From the NCBI GenBank assembly GCA_029978705.1, contig JAPOIY010000008.1, positions 22,233 through 86,232 of the forward strand: DNA of 64,000 nt, given 5' to 3'. Positions 52,802 through 61,060 of this stretch are shown here, piece after piece. The stretch comes from Actinomycetota bacterium. Its GTDB lineage: Bacteria; Actinomycetota; Actinomycetes; S36-B12; GCA-2699445. Position 1 is the first letter of the stretch, and each line of letters opens with the position of its first letter. A model generated the notes under the pieces. It was not told where the DNA came from. It worked only from the letters and a program-made list of their open reading frames with translations, and ran no database searches. A program made the position numbers and the translations under genes.

Positions 52802-53638
52802 ATGCGGGCGGAAGTGTCGCCGAAGGACTGTCAGAATCGCGAGGTGTTCGACCTCATCAACGGCCTCCCGCTGCACCCCCTCGTGGTGCACGCGGCGGTA
52901 GTCCTCATCCCTTTGACTCTCGTCGGGGTCATCCTCATCACGGTGCGCCGCAAGTGGCGCAAGACCCTCGGCTGGTGGGTGGTCCTCCTGGCCCTGGCCG
53001 CGACGGGCTTCTCGGTGCTGGCCAAGGAGTCAGGGGAGGCGCTGGCCGCGCGGGTGGGTCTTCCCGAGGCGCACGCGGAGATGGGCGACATCGTGCCTGC
53101 CTTCGCAGGCGTCACGTTCCTCGCGGTCCTGCTCATGGTGGCGGTGGACCGGCTGATGGACCGCGGCGATCAGGAGCGGTCACCGGTGCTGGTGATCATT
53201 CTGGGTGTCGTGGCCATCGTGTGTGCGAGCGCCGCCACGGTCCAGGTCGTCCGGACCGGGGAGTCGGGCGCCCGCTCCGTGTGGGCCGAGGAGGTGGCGG
53301 CCACGTCCGCCGGCGGGTCCGCCGGCCAGCCGGTCACCCCCCAGGAGGAGAGCGGGGCTGCGGCATCCTCCTCAGCCTCACCGAGCCCGAGTGCGGCGAA
53401 GTCCGGCGGTTACAGCCTCGCCGACGTGCAGCAACACAGTTCGCCGTCCGACTGCTGGGCCGCCATCGGAGGGTCGGTCTACGACCTGTCCCCCTGGATC
53501 GACCAGCACCCCGGCGGCGCTCAGGCCATCATCGGACTGTGCGGGCAGGACGGAACGGATGCGTTCGCCGCCCAGCACGGGGGCCAGAGCGAGCCGGCGC
53601 AGGAACTGGCCACGTTCCGTATCGGGTCACTGTCCTGA
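52802..53638 (+). CDS. DUF2231 membrane domain fused to cytochrome b5-like heme-binding domain
   Basis: 278 residues from ATG 52802; GTG 52844 would start the protein at FDLINGLPLHPL, the usual beginning of DUF2231, and is a plausible alternative. Four membrane helices (about 30-160) with LPLHPLVVHA are followed by an Ala/Ser/Pro-rich linker and a cytochrome b5 fold (about 205-275) with the heme-ligand motif HPGG and a second His in AAQHGG. It looks like a membrane heme protein with an external b5 head, possibly in electron transfer. It stands alone. Confidence 0.78.
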   Translation: MRAEVSPKDCQNREVFDLINGLPLHPLVVHAAVVLIPLTLVGVILITVRRKWRKTLGWWVVLLALAATGFSVLAKESGEALAARVGLPEAHAEMGDIVPAFAGVTFLAVLLMVAVDRLMDRGDQERSPVLVIILGVVAIVCASAATVQVVRTGESGARSVWAEEVAATSAGGSAGQPVTPQEESGAAASSSASPSPSAAKSGGYSLADVQQHSSPSDCWAAIGGSVYDLSPWIDQHPGGAQAIIGLCGQDGTDAFAAQHGGQSEPAQELATFRIGSLS

Positions 53639-53665
53639 GGCGTGCTCACGGTCTGAGTCGAGGCG

Positions 53666-55234
53666 TCACCGACTGCCCCGCTGTTTCCGCCGGACTATCC
53701 GGCCGTTGCGTACCACTCGGCGGGTCCCCTCCTCCTGCTGCGGCATCTTCTGCTTGCTCGGCGGCGCCAACTGGGAACCGCCGGACTCGGCGTTGAGGTT
53801 CGCGTCGGTGCACTGCTCGGCGATCTTCGCGGTGTCGAACGGAGCCGCAGCCAGGTGCGGGGCGCCGCTGCGTTTGTCACTCAAGCGCACCGGTCCCGTC
53901 AGGTCACCGGTGTGGTTACGGCGCCAGGCCGAAATATTGCGGAAGTGGATGCCGAACCGCTCCTCGAGCAGCAGCAGCATCGAGACGTGGTCGTAGCGCT
54001 GGTGCGACACCAGGCCGCCGCGACTCCACGGAGAGATCACCATGGTCGGGACCCGGAATCCCATCCCGATCGGTCCGGCGTGGCCCTCGGCGCTGGCCGG
54101 AAGAGGCTTCACCGTGAGGTACTCCCCGGCGGTCCCCTTGGGGGCCACGGGCGGAACGACGTGGTCGAAGTAGCCGCCGTTCTCGTCGTACGTGTGGATC
54201 ACCAGTGTCTTGGCCCACAAGTCCTTGTTCTCGAAGAGGGCCTTCAGCAGGACCCGCGTGCCGTATTCGCCGCGGGAGATGGGGGCTGCCGGGTGCTCGT
54301 CTTCTCCCGGCACCGCCCCCGGCCACACCCACGACACCTTGGGTAGTTTGCCGCTCTCGACGTCGGCCAGGAAGGCGCCGGGCCAGTCGTTGGTGAAGGC
54401 ACGACGGTGTAGCTCGGTGGTGGGGTCGGCGAACTGTTTGAAGGCCATGAAGATGTTGTTGCCCGCCAGCAGTGCCACCGGCCCGCTGTCGAAGCCCTGG
54501 GGCGCCGCGGTCGGAGCGTAGACCTTCCAGGACACACCTGCGTCCTGCAGCAACTCCGGGGCGGTGACCCACGAGTACCGCTGCCAGTTGTCCGTCGCCG
54601 TGGTCAGACACGGGCCGCCGTGGGTGCCGGCGGGGTCGAGCGTCCCGCTGACCGCGTAGGTGCGGTTGGGGTGGGTCGGACCCAGCACCGACGAGTAGTA
54701 GTTGTCGCAGATGGTGAAGCTGTCGGCCAGGGAGTAGTAGAAGGGCAGGTCCCGCCGGGTGTAGTAGCCCATGGTCATGGGCCCGGTCACGCTCGGGTTC
54801 TCCGTCTGGGCGTGGGTCTGGGAGCGCACGAAGTCCGGGTTGCCGCCGTTGTAGGCCTCCTGCATGGGACCCCACTCGTGGGCAGGTCCGAAGACACAGC
54901 TGGCGTCCTGCGTGTCAGTGTTGAAGCGGTAGGGCATCACGTACCCGCCGCCGACCTTGCGCTGCCGGAAGATGCGCCCGGCATCTCCGGACCGGTCGTC
55001 GAAGCCGCGCACACCCGCCATGGCCCCGTACATGTGATCGAACGAACGGTTCTCCTGCATCATGAAAACGATGTGTTTGATCGCCCCCAGGTCGGACCCC
55101 GGGTTGCGGGGGGCGGAACGGGCGAGCGCCCGGGCGAAACCGTCGTCAGCGGCGCCGAGCGCGCGGCCCCCGACCAATGTGGCAGCGCCGCCGGCAAGGC
55201 CCGCGGCGAGGAAGTTGCGGCGTGACAGGGACAT
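53666..55234 (-). CDS. Tat-exported phospholipase C / acid phosphatase-like phosphoesterase
   Basis: 522 residues from ATG 55234. The N-terminus MSLSRRNFLAAGLAGG is a twin-arginine signal. The phosphoesterase domain has the metal-site motif MQENRSFDHMYGA, GPTHPNRTYAVSG, IHTYDENGGYFDHVVPP and PTMVISPWSRGG, as in the PlcC/AcpA superfamily. It hydrolyses phosphate esters such as phospholipids outside the cytoplasm. A basic tail rich in Arg/Lys closes the protein. A -10-like element sits 7 nt upstream of the start. Confidence 0.9.
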   Translation of the reverse strand: MSLSRRNFLAAGLAGGAATLVGGRALGAADDGFARALARSAPRNPGSDLGAIKHIVFMMQENRSFDHMYGAMAGVRGFDDRSGDAGRIFRQRKVGGGYVMPYRFNTDTQDASCVFGPAHEWGPMQEAYNGGNPDFVRSQTHAQTENPSVTGPMTMGYYTRRDLPFYYSLADSFTICDNYYSSVLGPTHPNRTYAVSGTLDPAGTHGGPCLTTATDNWQRYSWVTAPELLQDAGVSWKVYAPTAAPQGFDSGPVALLAGNNIFMAFKQFADPTTELHRRAFTNDWPGAFLADVESGKLPKVSWVWPGAVPGEDEHPAAPISRGEYGTRVLLKALFENKDLWAKTLVIHTYDENGGYFDHVVPPVAPKGTAGEYLTVKPLPASAEGHAGPIGMGFRVPTMVISPWSRGGLVSHQRYDHVSMLLLLEERFGIHFRNISAWRRNHTGDLTGPVRLSDKRSGAPHLAAAPFDTAKIAEQCTDANLNAESGGSQLAPPSKQKMPQQEEGTRRVVRNGRIVRRKQRGSR

Positions 55235-55241
55235 GCAGCGA

Positions 55242-55247
55242 AATCTA
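55242..55247 (-). promoter_or_regulatory. -10 element (TAGATT) near the phosphoesterase start
   Basis: TAGATT on the reverse strand ends 7 nt before ATG 55234, consistent with a leaderless or nearly leaderless transcript. Confidence 0.4.
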
Positions 55248-55307
55248 GACGGGAGTAGTCGTTGTCGCTGGCTGAACGCGGCGTCCGGAGTCCGGCGCAG
55301 TGGGTCG

Positions 55308-56483
55308 TCATGCCGGACCGGTGGTCGCCTGCGGCTTGCCCGTCCAGCGCGCGAGCACGGACTCGAGGGGGCCCTGTCGGAACCATCCCAGCCACACCTT
55401 GGCCAGCAGCGCCAACACCAGCCATGAGGCCACTCCGGACAGCACCACGAGCGCTGCCCCCCACGCTCCGAAGTACCCCAGGCCATAGCCGCAGAAGAGG
55501 ATGGACAGCAGGACCGACTCCCCGAGGTAGACGCTGAGCGAGGCGCGTCCGGGGACCGAGAAGAAGGACATGGTCGCCGGCCGAACCGCCACCGCCCAGC
55601 CCAGCAACCCCAGATAGCCGACCGCCAGCACGGGTGCGGTCGAGAACACGATGATCGTGCCCAGGGCGGCCACGGGGGACGGCGACGTGGGCTCGGTCGG
55701 CGCCGACAGTGCCATCACCGCGCCAAGGATCTGTAGAGGCAGTCCGATCGCGCAGCCGGCGATCGCCAGGCGGCGCCACCGGTCCTGCTGTCGGCGCGGC
55801 TCGGCGAGCAGGCGGTGGCGAGCGGCGAGCAGGCCGAGGCAGAACGCCGCGAACGCCAGGGCCCCCTGCTGTACGAGGAGAGCGGCCAGCGCCAGTGGCA
55901 AGGCGCGCAACCGGGCGAGGGCGGCGTCCAGGAAACTGCCGTCGGCCAATGCCGCGTCGAGGGCCGCCAGGGTCGGATCGGTCGGGGCAGTCAGGGCGTT
56001 GGGGTCGAGTTCGGCGAGGGGGCCGAGCATCACGAACGGCAGGATGATTCCGATGGCCAGGGCGACGAGGGCCCACCTGCGCAAGGCGGCATCCGGGCTC
56101 CGTGAAACCAGTAGCAGGCCGATGCCCAGAGCGGCGTAGGTCATGAGGATGTCGCCGATGTAGAAGAAGACGGCGTGGAGGAAGCCGATCACGGCGAGAG
56201 CCGCGAGACGCCGACCGAACCTGCGGCGGTTGGGTGCGCTGCCGTCGCGCAGGATGAAGGTGGCGCTATAGCCGAAGAGGAAGGAGAACAACAGGTAGAA
56301 CTTCCCCTGCGCGAGAGTGATCACGGCAAAAGCGGCAGCGGTGTTGGCGGGACCTGCGAGAGAGGATGCGGTGAACCCGTCCACCGAGATGCCCAGGGGT
56401 GGCGCGTTGACGACGACGATGCCCAACAAGGCGACTCCGCGCAGTCGGTCGGGAAGGACCTGGCGTGCGGTCGCCTCGTCCAT
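55308..56483 (-). CDS. DUF418 (YeiB-like) membrane protein
   Basis: 391 residues from ATG 56483. It has about 9-10 membrane helices. DRLRGVALLGIVVVNAPP at the N-terminus and the SFLFGYSATFIL segment, then a late YLGESVLLSILFCGYGLG region, are typical of DUF418/YeiB proteins related to acyltransferase-3-like membrane proteins. The function is unknown; transport or membrane-linked acyl transfer has been suggested for relatives. Confidence 0.87.
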   Translation of the reverse strand: MDEATARQVLPDRLRGVALLGIVVVNAPPLGISVDGFTASSLAGPANTAAAFAVITLAQGKFYLLFSFLFGYSATFILRDGSAPNRRRFGRRLAALAVIGFLHAVFFYIGDILMTYAALGIGLLLVSRSPDAALRRWALVALAIGIILPFVMLGPLAELDPNALTAPTDPTLAALDAALADGSFLDAALARLRALPLALAALLVQQGALAFAAFCLGLLAARHRLLAEPRRQQDRWRRLAIAGCAIGLPLQILGAVMALSAPTEPTSPSPVAALGTIIVFSTAPVLAVGYLGLLGWAVAVRPATMSFFSVPGRASLSVYLGESVLLSILFCGYGLGYFGAWGAALVVLSGVASWLVLALLAKVWLGWFRQGPLESVLARWTGKPQATTGPA

Positions 56484-56489
56484 ATCCGG

Positions 56490-56495
56490 AGGCTA
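56490..56495 (-). promoter_or_regulatory. -10 element (TAGCCT) for a leaderless transcript of the DUF418 gene
   Basis: TAGCCT on the reverse strand ends 6 nt before ATG 56483. Confidence 0.5.
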
Positions 56496-56536
56496 CTACT
56501 GGGCCGCGGTGCCCGATCCGGAACCGGACGGGCCGC

Positions 56537-57199
56537 TCACGGGCCGGCGCCCTCCGGGTCGGCGACCACCTTCGGCAGGTTCCATCCCCGGCGGATCGAC
56601 ACCAGTCGGATGGCGATGATCACCAGCACCGACAGCCAAACCGCGAGCTGGGTATTGGCTCCCACCTGGAGGAGAACGACGAACAGGAAGCCACCCACGA
56701 TCCCGGCCAGGGCGTAGATCTGGCCGACCAGCACCATCGGTCGGGTGCCGGTCAGGACGTCGCGGATGACTCCGCCGCCCACGCCGGTGATGACTCCCAG
56801 TGCGACCGCCAGGACCGGGTTGAGGCCAGCCACCAGTCCGATCTCGGTGCCCAGGATGGCGAAGGTGCTCAGCCCGATGGCGTCGGCCACGGACACCGGC
56901 GTCCAGGTGGTCGGGTCCGCGTCGGGCCTCAGTCGCAGGATCACGAGCGTGGCGACAGCCGTGAGTACGGCCACCGTCAGCGGCCAGGCGTGCAGCAGCC
57001 AGGCGACGGGAAGTTGCCCGAGGAGGAGGTCTCGCAAGGTGCCCCCTCCGATCGCAACCACGACGGCCAGCGCGAGCGCACCCAGCCAGTCCATGCTCGA
57101 CCGCGCCGCCGCCATGACACCGGATACGGCAAAGCCGGCGGTGCCGATCACCTCGAGGGCGACGAACACCGCACTGTCGGTGGCAGTGCCGGGAGTCAC
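56537..57199 (-). CDS. Trimeric intracellular cation (TRIC)/UPF0126 channel family protein
   Basis: 220 residues from GTG 57199. It has seven membrane helices in two similar halves, each with the Gly-rich signature: AIGGGTLRDLLLG in the first and GVGGGVIRDVLTG in the second. This is the UPF0126/TRIC fold, a homotrimeric monovalent cation channel in characterised homologues. A -10 element precedes the start at leaderless spacing. Confidence 0.9.
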   Translation of the reverse strand: MTPGTATDSAVFVALEVIGTAGFAVSGVMAAARSSMDWLGALALAVVVAIGGGTLRDLLLGQLPVAWLLHAWPLTVAVLTAVATLVILRLRPDADPTTWTPVSVADAIGLSTFAILGTEIGLVAGLNPVLAVALGVITGVGGGVIRDVLTGTRPMVLVGQIYALAGIVGGFLFVVLLQVGANTQLAVWLSVLVIIAIRLVSIRRGWNLPKVVADPEGAGP

Positions 57200-57205
57200 G
57201 CAGCC

Positions 57206-57211
57206 ACGGTA
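57206..57211 (-). promoter_or_regulatory. -10 element (TACCGT) for a leaderless transcript of the TRIC gene
   Basis: TACCGT on the reverse strand ends 6 nt before GTG 57199. Confidence 0.5.
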
Positions 57212-57319
57212 TCGACCGCCCACCCGGAGGGTCGGGTGATCCGCGCAGCCTGGACGCGCTCCGTTACGCATCGGTGTGTTGCGCCGCTTCGTGTCCGGAG
57301 AGTGGTGCCGGCCCAGTGA

Positions 57320-58573
57320 TCAGCCGTGGGCGGGGCAGCGCAGCGTGACGGCGCCCGTTTGGCCCGCCCGCACCCGGACGGTCCGGTGCCGCGTGACGCC
57401 CGCGGTGCGCAGGGTGACGCGGTAGCGGCCGGGGTCCAGCAGGTCGAACTGCTCCAGGGTGGGCAGCCCGTTGCGCAGCCGGATGGTACGCGTCACGGAT
57501 ACGCCATGGCGCCCGTCGACGGTCACGCGGGCTGTCGACGACGCCCGCCGGTAGGCCCGGCCGGGCACGGGGCCCGGCTTCACGCGCACATCGATGCCAC
57601 CGACCCCCAGGGGTCCTTCAGCGGGCACGTGCAGGAGTACGGCCTGGCACCAGTCGTCGCGGGTGGAGCGGGAGTACGGCGTCGGCTCGACGTACAACGA
57701 TCGCGGGGGTGACCCGACATACAACGGACGCTTGTCGCATGTGCTGGCATATACGCGATCGGCAGCCGCGGCCACCATCGTCGGCGCATAGGCATTCCGC
57801 AGGACGGTGGAGCACGTGTTCTTCTCCGCCGTCGAACATGCGAGGACGGCGCCGTAGGTCGAGGGAGAGAGTGTGGTTTCGATGAAGGTGTACAGCATGC
57901 CGCGCCCGTCGTAGGAGACCGAAAGGATCGGGCCTCCCTGAGCCCAGTCGTCGCACCCTTCCCTGTCGAGGTCGCACCGCCACAGGGGGCCTCCCCCGTC
58001 CAGGCCCGCCCAGAGGTAGCCCCCACCGGCTGCCAGCGACAGAACGGTCTTGTTGCCGGGGTGATCGAGGTCCTGGCACCGGTTCGGCGAGTTCGGCAGG
58101 CAGCTCCACAGCAGGGCCTCCTTCTTGTACGTGCCGAGGCCGGCGTACAAGGTGTCGTTGGCCAGCAGCAGGGAGGACACCGGACGGTTCACTGCGTCGT
58201 CGAGCAGAACGCATTCGTCGGGTTTGGTGGACCGCGCCTGGTAGGGCAGGTTCGCCGGGCAGCGGTAGATCTTGCCGTCCTTCTGCCCGATCCACAGTTG
58301 GCCGTTCGAGGCAGCCAAGGCCATGACGTGACTTCCGTCCCAGGGGCCGGCCATGATGCGGGTGCAATCGGTGCCACGGCCCGACACCGGGCAGCTCAGG
58401 CCGCCCCCCGTGCCCGCGAAGTACACGTTGCTGCCGTCGGTGGCCACAGCAGAGACGGAGTTGTCCCTCCACCTGCCGGCCGGGGCGCCGAAACAGGTGT
58501 CGAGCGCGGTGCCGGACTCCGGGGACTCACAGACCCCCACGTTGCCGCCGGAGGCAGCCCACAGGGTGTTCAC
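57320..58573 (-). CDS. C-terminal reading frame of an interrupted secreted Cys-rich repeat protein
   Basis: 417 codons from an internal GTG at 58573. The protein has about eight degenerate propeller-like repeats (LWAASGG, VYFAGTGG, LWIGQKDG, LYAGLGT, LWAGLDGG), each with paired cysteines; the repeats run to about residue 295. The C-terminal domain (about 320-417) looks like a beta-sandwich. The true start is probably upstream at ATG 58750, but two in-frame stops lie between. The mature-looking sequence ATADAVNTLWAASGG directly before this GTG is the expected signal-peptide junction. As it stands, this frame lacks an export signal. Confidence 0.6.
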   Translation of the reverse strand: MNTLWAASGGNVGVCESPESGTALDTCFGAPAGRWRDNSVSAVATDGSNVYFAGTGGGLSCPVSGRGTDCTRIMAGPWDGSHVMALAASNGQLWIGQKDGKIYRCPANLPYQARSTKPDECVLLDDAVNRPVSSLLLANDTLYAGLGTYKKEALLWSCLPNSPNRCQDLDHPGNKTVLSLAAGGGYLWAGLDGGGPLWRCDLDREGCDDWAQGGPILSVSYDGRGMLYTFIETTLSPSTYGAVLACSTAEKNTCSTVLRNAYAPTMVAAAADRVYASTCDKRPLYVGSPPRSLYVEPTPYSRSTRDDWCQAVLLHVPAEGPLGVGGIDVRVKPGPVPGRAYRRASSTARVTVDGRHGVSVTRTIRLRNGLPTLEQFDLLDPGRYRVTLRTAGVTRHRTVRVRAGQTGAVTLRCPAHG

Positions 58574-58750
58574 TGCGTCGGCCGTGGCCGCTCATCGGTG
58601 CGGGGTCCCCCCGGCGTGGGGGGTCGGCGGAGCCGCCTGCGCGGCGCCCAGGGACGGCGAGAGTGCGGCAACGAGCGCGAGCAGTGTCACCGCGGTGATC
58701 ACCTACAGGCGCCGCGTTGCTCCGGTGTCCCGGTCAGGGGTGACACTCAT
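58574..58750 (-). pseudogene. Signal-peptide region of the same gene, broken by in-frame TAG and TGA
   Basis: ATG 58750 has an excellent ribosome site (AAGGAG, 6 nt). It opens the same frame as the 57320-58573 protein: MSVTPDRDTGATRRL, TAG (58703-58705), then a hydrophobic signal helix (VITAVTLLALVAAL...) and TGA (58592-58594), followed directly by the mature sequence. Two nonsense codons in one otherwise continuous frame suggest a pseudogene. Both could come from C-to-T changes (CAG to TAG, CGA to TGA). Confidence 0.7.
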
Positions 58751-59022
58751 CGATGACTCCTTCAGTCGATTCCCGGCGGTCACCGGAACGTCACGGTGCT
58801 GCCTGTGGTCCGACCTTAGCCCCCGGATCCGAACGGTCCCCCACGCGCAGGTCAATGCTGACCGTCCGGGTGCCTCGAGGAGCGCATTCCCTGGGGTGTG
58901 CCCAGATCGCGAAGGCGGAGGATGTCCGGGCGAGCCGTGGTGCGCCCCCCGGTCGATCCCGGCTGTAGTCTCGACTCGCGCCAGGCAGGTGGATCTGGCC
59001 CTGGGGTTGTTGAGGAGTCGAT

Positions 59023-59709
59023 GTGGGCGAGGGGCTGTCCCGTAAGGACCTGCTGAGGTCGGCGGCGCTGCTGGGAGGCGCCGGTGCTCTCGCAGCCTGC
59101 ACCACCTCCGGCGAGTCCCAGGGGTCGGCCACCGCCGCCACTGCGTCTGGGGCGGCTGGCGGCACCGGCGATCCCGTGGTGAGGGCAGGTGAGGTGTACG
59201 ACGTCCAGAGCGCATCGGGTGTGCGGGCCGGGATCCACGGTCCGCAGACGGGACGACTGCAGACCTCGCAGCGCTCCTTCCAGGTCGACGATGCCTACCG
59301 CGACCCGGGTCAGTGGTTCTTCTACTACGACGTGGACGACATGCTGCTGGCGACCCGCAACTTCGTGACCCGCACCAGTGGCAAGTCCGTGTGCTACTCA
59401 CTCACCGGGTTCCGCACCGCACGCGGGCCCCAGCTCACCAGCAGCCTCGGACTCGTCACTTTCGATCCCGGCGATCAGGCCGGTGAGGTGCGCTGCCACG
59501 TCATGGCGGCCAACTATTTCGATGCCGCAGCCGAGGCCTCCCGCGACGGTCAACAGTCCAGCCCCTACTTCGCCAGCGCGCAGGTATTGCGGGTCAGGGA
59601 CGCGGCGACGTTGGACAGTGGAGTCGCGCGCATCATCAACTCGGTCATCGATCGCACCGCCGAGCAGTTGGGTCTCGACAAGACTCAACTGCAACGGCTG
59701 GCGGTCTGA
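59023..59709 (+). CDS. Putative lipoprotein of unknown function
   Basis: 228 residues from GTG 59023 with GAGGAG 5 nt upstream. The signal sequence SRKDLLRSAALLGGAGALAAC ends in a lipobox-like LAAC, with lipidated Cys about residue 26; the SRKD start is a weak Tat-like motif. The mature part (about 60-228) is a mixed alpha/beta domain with WFFYYDVDDMLLATRNF and YFDAAAEASRDG. I do not recognise the family. A TAGTCT -10 lies near 58966. It is 17 bp upstream of the NHL-LPGTG protein gene, so they are probably an operon. Confidence 0.65.
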   Translation: MGEGLSRKDLLRSAALLGGAGALAACTTSGESQGSATAATASGAAGGTGDPVVRAGEVYDVQSASGVRAGIHGPQTGRLQTSQRSFQVDDAYRDPGQWFFYYDVDDMLLATRNFVTRTSGKSVCYSLTGFRTARGPQLTSSLGLVTFDPGDQAGEVRCHVMAANYFDAAAEASRDGQQSSPYFASAQVLRVRDAATLDSGVARIINSVIDRTAEQLGLDKTQLQRLAV

Positions 59710-59726
59710 AACACAGGGAGAGAACC

Positions 59727-61046
59727 ATGAAGAAGCGCACGCTCACCGTCGTGGGTGCGGCTGCCGCACTCGTCGCCGCAGGGGTGGCCGGCAGTGCGAT
59801 GGGAGCCGGTCGGCACCTGGTGACGACGAACCCGTTCGGTGGACCGACGGGCGATTTTCCCTGGGGGGTGGCCCTGGACGCCAAGGGCAACGTCTACACG
59901 AACAACACTGGGGGCATGACCGTCACCCGGATCACTGCTGACGGCCGTCGGACGGCCCAGTTCGGCGGGGCGATCGACGGCCAGCCGTGGGGCATCGCCG
60001 TCGACAAGCGGGGCAACGTCTACACCGCCAACTACACGACCAACACCGTGACGCGGATCCGTCCCGATGGCTCGACCGCGCAGTACGGAGGGAACACCGG
60101 CGCCGGCCCGCGTGACGTCGTCCTCGACTCCCGCGGCAACCTCTACACGTCGAACTTCGATGCGAATACCGTGACGCGGATCCGTCCCGACGGCTCGACC
60201 GAGCAGTTCGGCGGTACTACCGGCGAGGAGCCCTGGGGCATCGCGATGGACGGCTCCGGGAACATCTATACGGCCAACACCGGGGCGAACAGCGTCACGA
60301 GGATCAGCGCCGACGGCAAGACCACCGAGCAATACGGGGGCGCCACCGGCGACTACCCGTGGGGTCTCGCCGTCACCGCCGACGGGACGGTCTTCACCGC
60401 CGACCCACCGGGAGACTCGGTGACCCGGATCAGTGCCGGCGGCAAGACGACCACCCGCATCACGGGTCGTGGCATCGACAGTCCCGCGGCGGTCACGGTC
60501 GACGACCGTGGTTTCGCCTATGTGGCCAACAGTGACAACAACTCGGTCAGTCGGATCAGCCCCGATGGCAAGCGGGTCTCCCGCTACGGGGGTACCACCG
60601 GATCCGAACCTCAGGGAATCGCGATCGACGCCGACGGCAACGTGTTCACCGCGAACTCCGGCGCCAACACCGTGACCAAGATCGGCCCGGCTCCGCCGAC
60701 AGAGCTGCGGGTCAAGGCAGCCTCTGTCGGCACCCATCCCGCGGTGGGACGGCGGGCGACTCTGGTGTCATCGGTGGCCACCGACGGCCGGGTCTCCGCT
60801 GTGCGGGCCCGGTGCGAGGTCCGTGGACAGCGGCTCGCGAAGCGTGCACAGGGTCGCGTCTGCGGGATCCGGGTCCACCGTTCGGGCGGTGTGGAAGTCA
60901 CGGCGCGGCCGTCGTGCAGCGCCGGTGTGAGCATCTTCGTGGGCATCACGGCCAAGAAGGCGGGGGTTCCGGCGTCGCGTTGGTCCCGCACCTGGCGGGT
61001 CGAGCGGTCCCCCAAGGTGCTCTGCTCACTGCCCGGTACCGGCTGA
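59727..61046 (+). CDS. Secreted seven-bladed NHL beta-propeller with LPGTG-terminated Cys domain
   Basis: 439 residues; GGGAG precedes ATG 59727. A signal peptide is followed by seven repeats of about 42 residues with core PWGIAVD-x-x-GNVYTAN and TVTRI-x-x-DG, a Vgb/NHL-type propeller (about 30-320). The C-terminal about 110 residues have four cysteines (RC, VCG, PSCS, and CSLPGTG) and end exactly in LPGTG. The same domain occurs after the TAG of the propeller gene at 51320. It is probably an extracellular binding protein. It is not a standard sortase substrate, since no membrane helix follows LPGTG. Confidence 0.82.
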   Translation: MKKRTLTVVGAAAALVAAGVAGSAMGAGRHLVTTNPFGGPTGDFPWGVALDAKGNVYTNNTGGMTVTRITADGRRTAQFGGAIDGQPWGIAVDKRGNVYTANYTTNTVTRIRPDGSTAQYGGNTGAGPRDVVLDSRGNLYTSNFDANTVTRIRPDGSTEQFGGTTGEEPWGIAMDGSGNIYTANTGANSVTRISADGKTTEQYGGATGDYPWGLAVTADGTVFTADPPGDSVTRISAGGKTTTRITGRGIDSPAAVTVDDRGFAYVANSDNNSVSRISPDGKRVSRYGGTTGSEPQGIAIDADGNVFTANSGANTVTKIGPAPPTELRVKAASVGTHPAVGRRATLVSSVATDGRVSAVRARCEVRGQRLAKRAQGRVCGIRVHRSGGVEVTARPSCSAGVSIFVGITAKKAGVPASRWSRTWRVERSPKVLCSLPGTG

Positions 61047-61060
61047 GCGCTTCTCAGGGC

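Noticed and set aside
60990..61046. LPGTG as a standard sortase anchor
   Set aside because: No hydrophobic helix or basic tail follows the motif in either protein; it is the extreme C-terminus.
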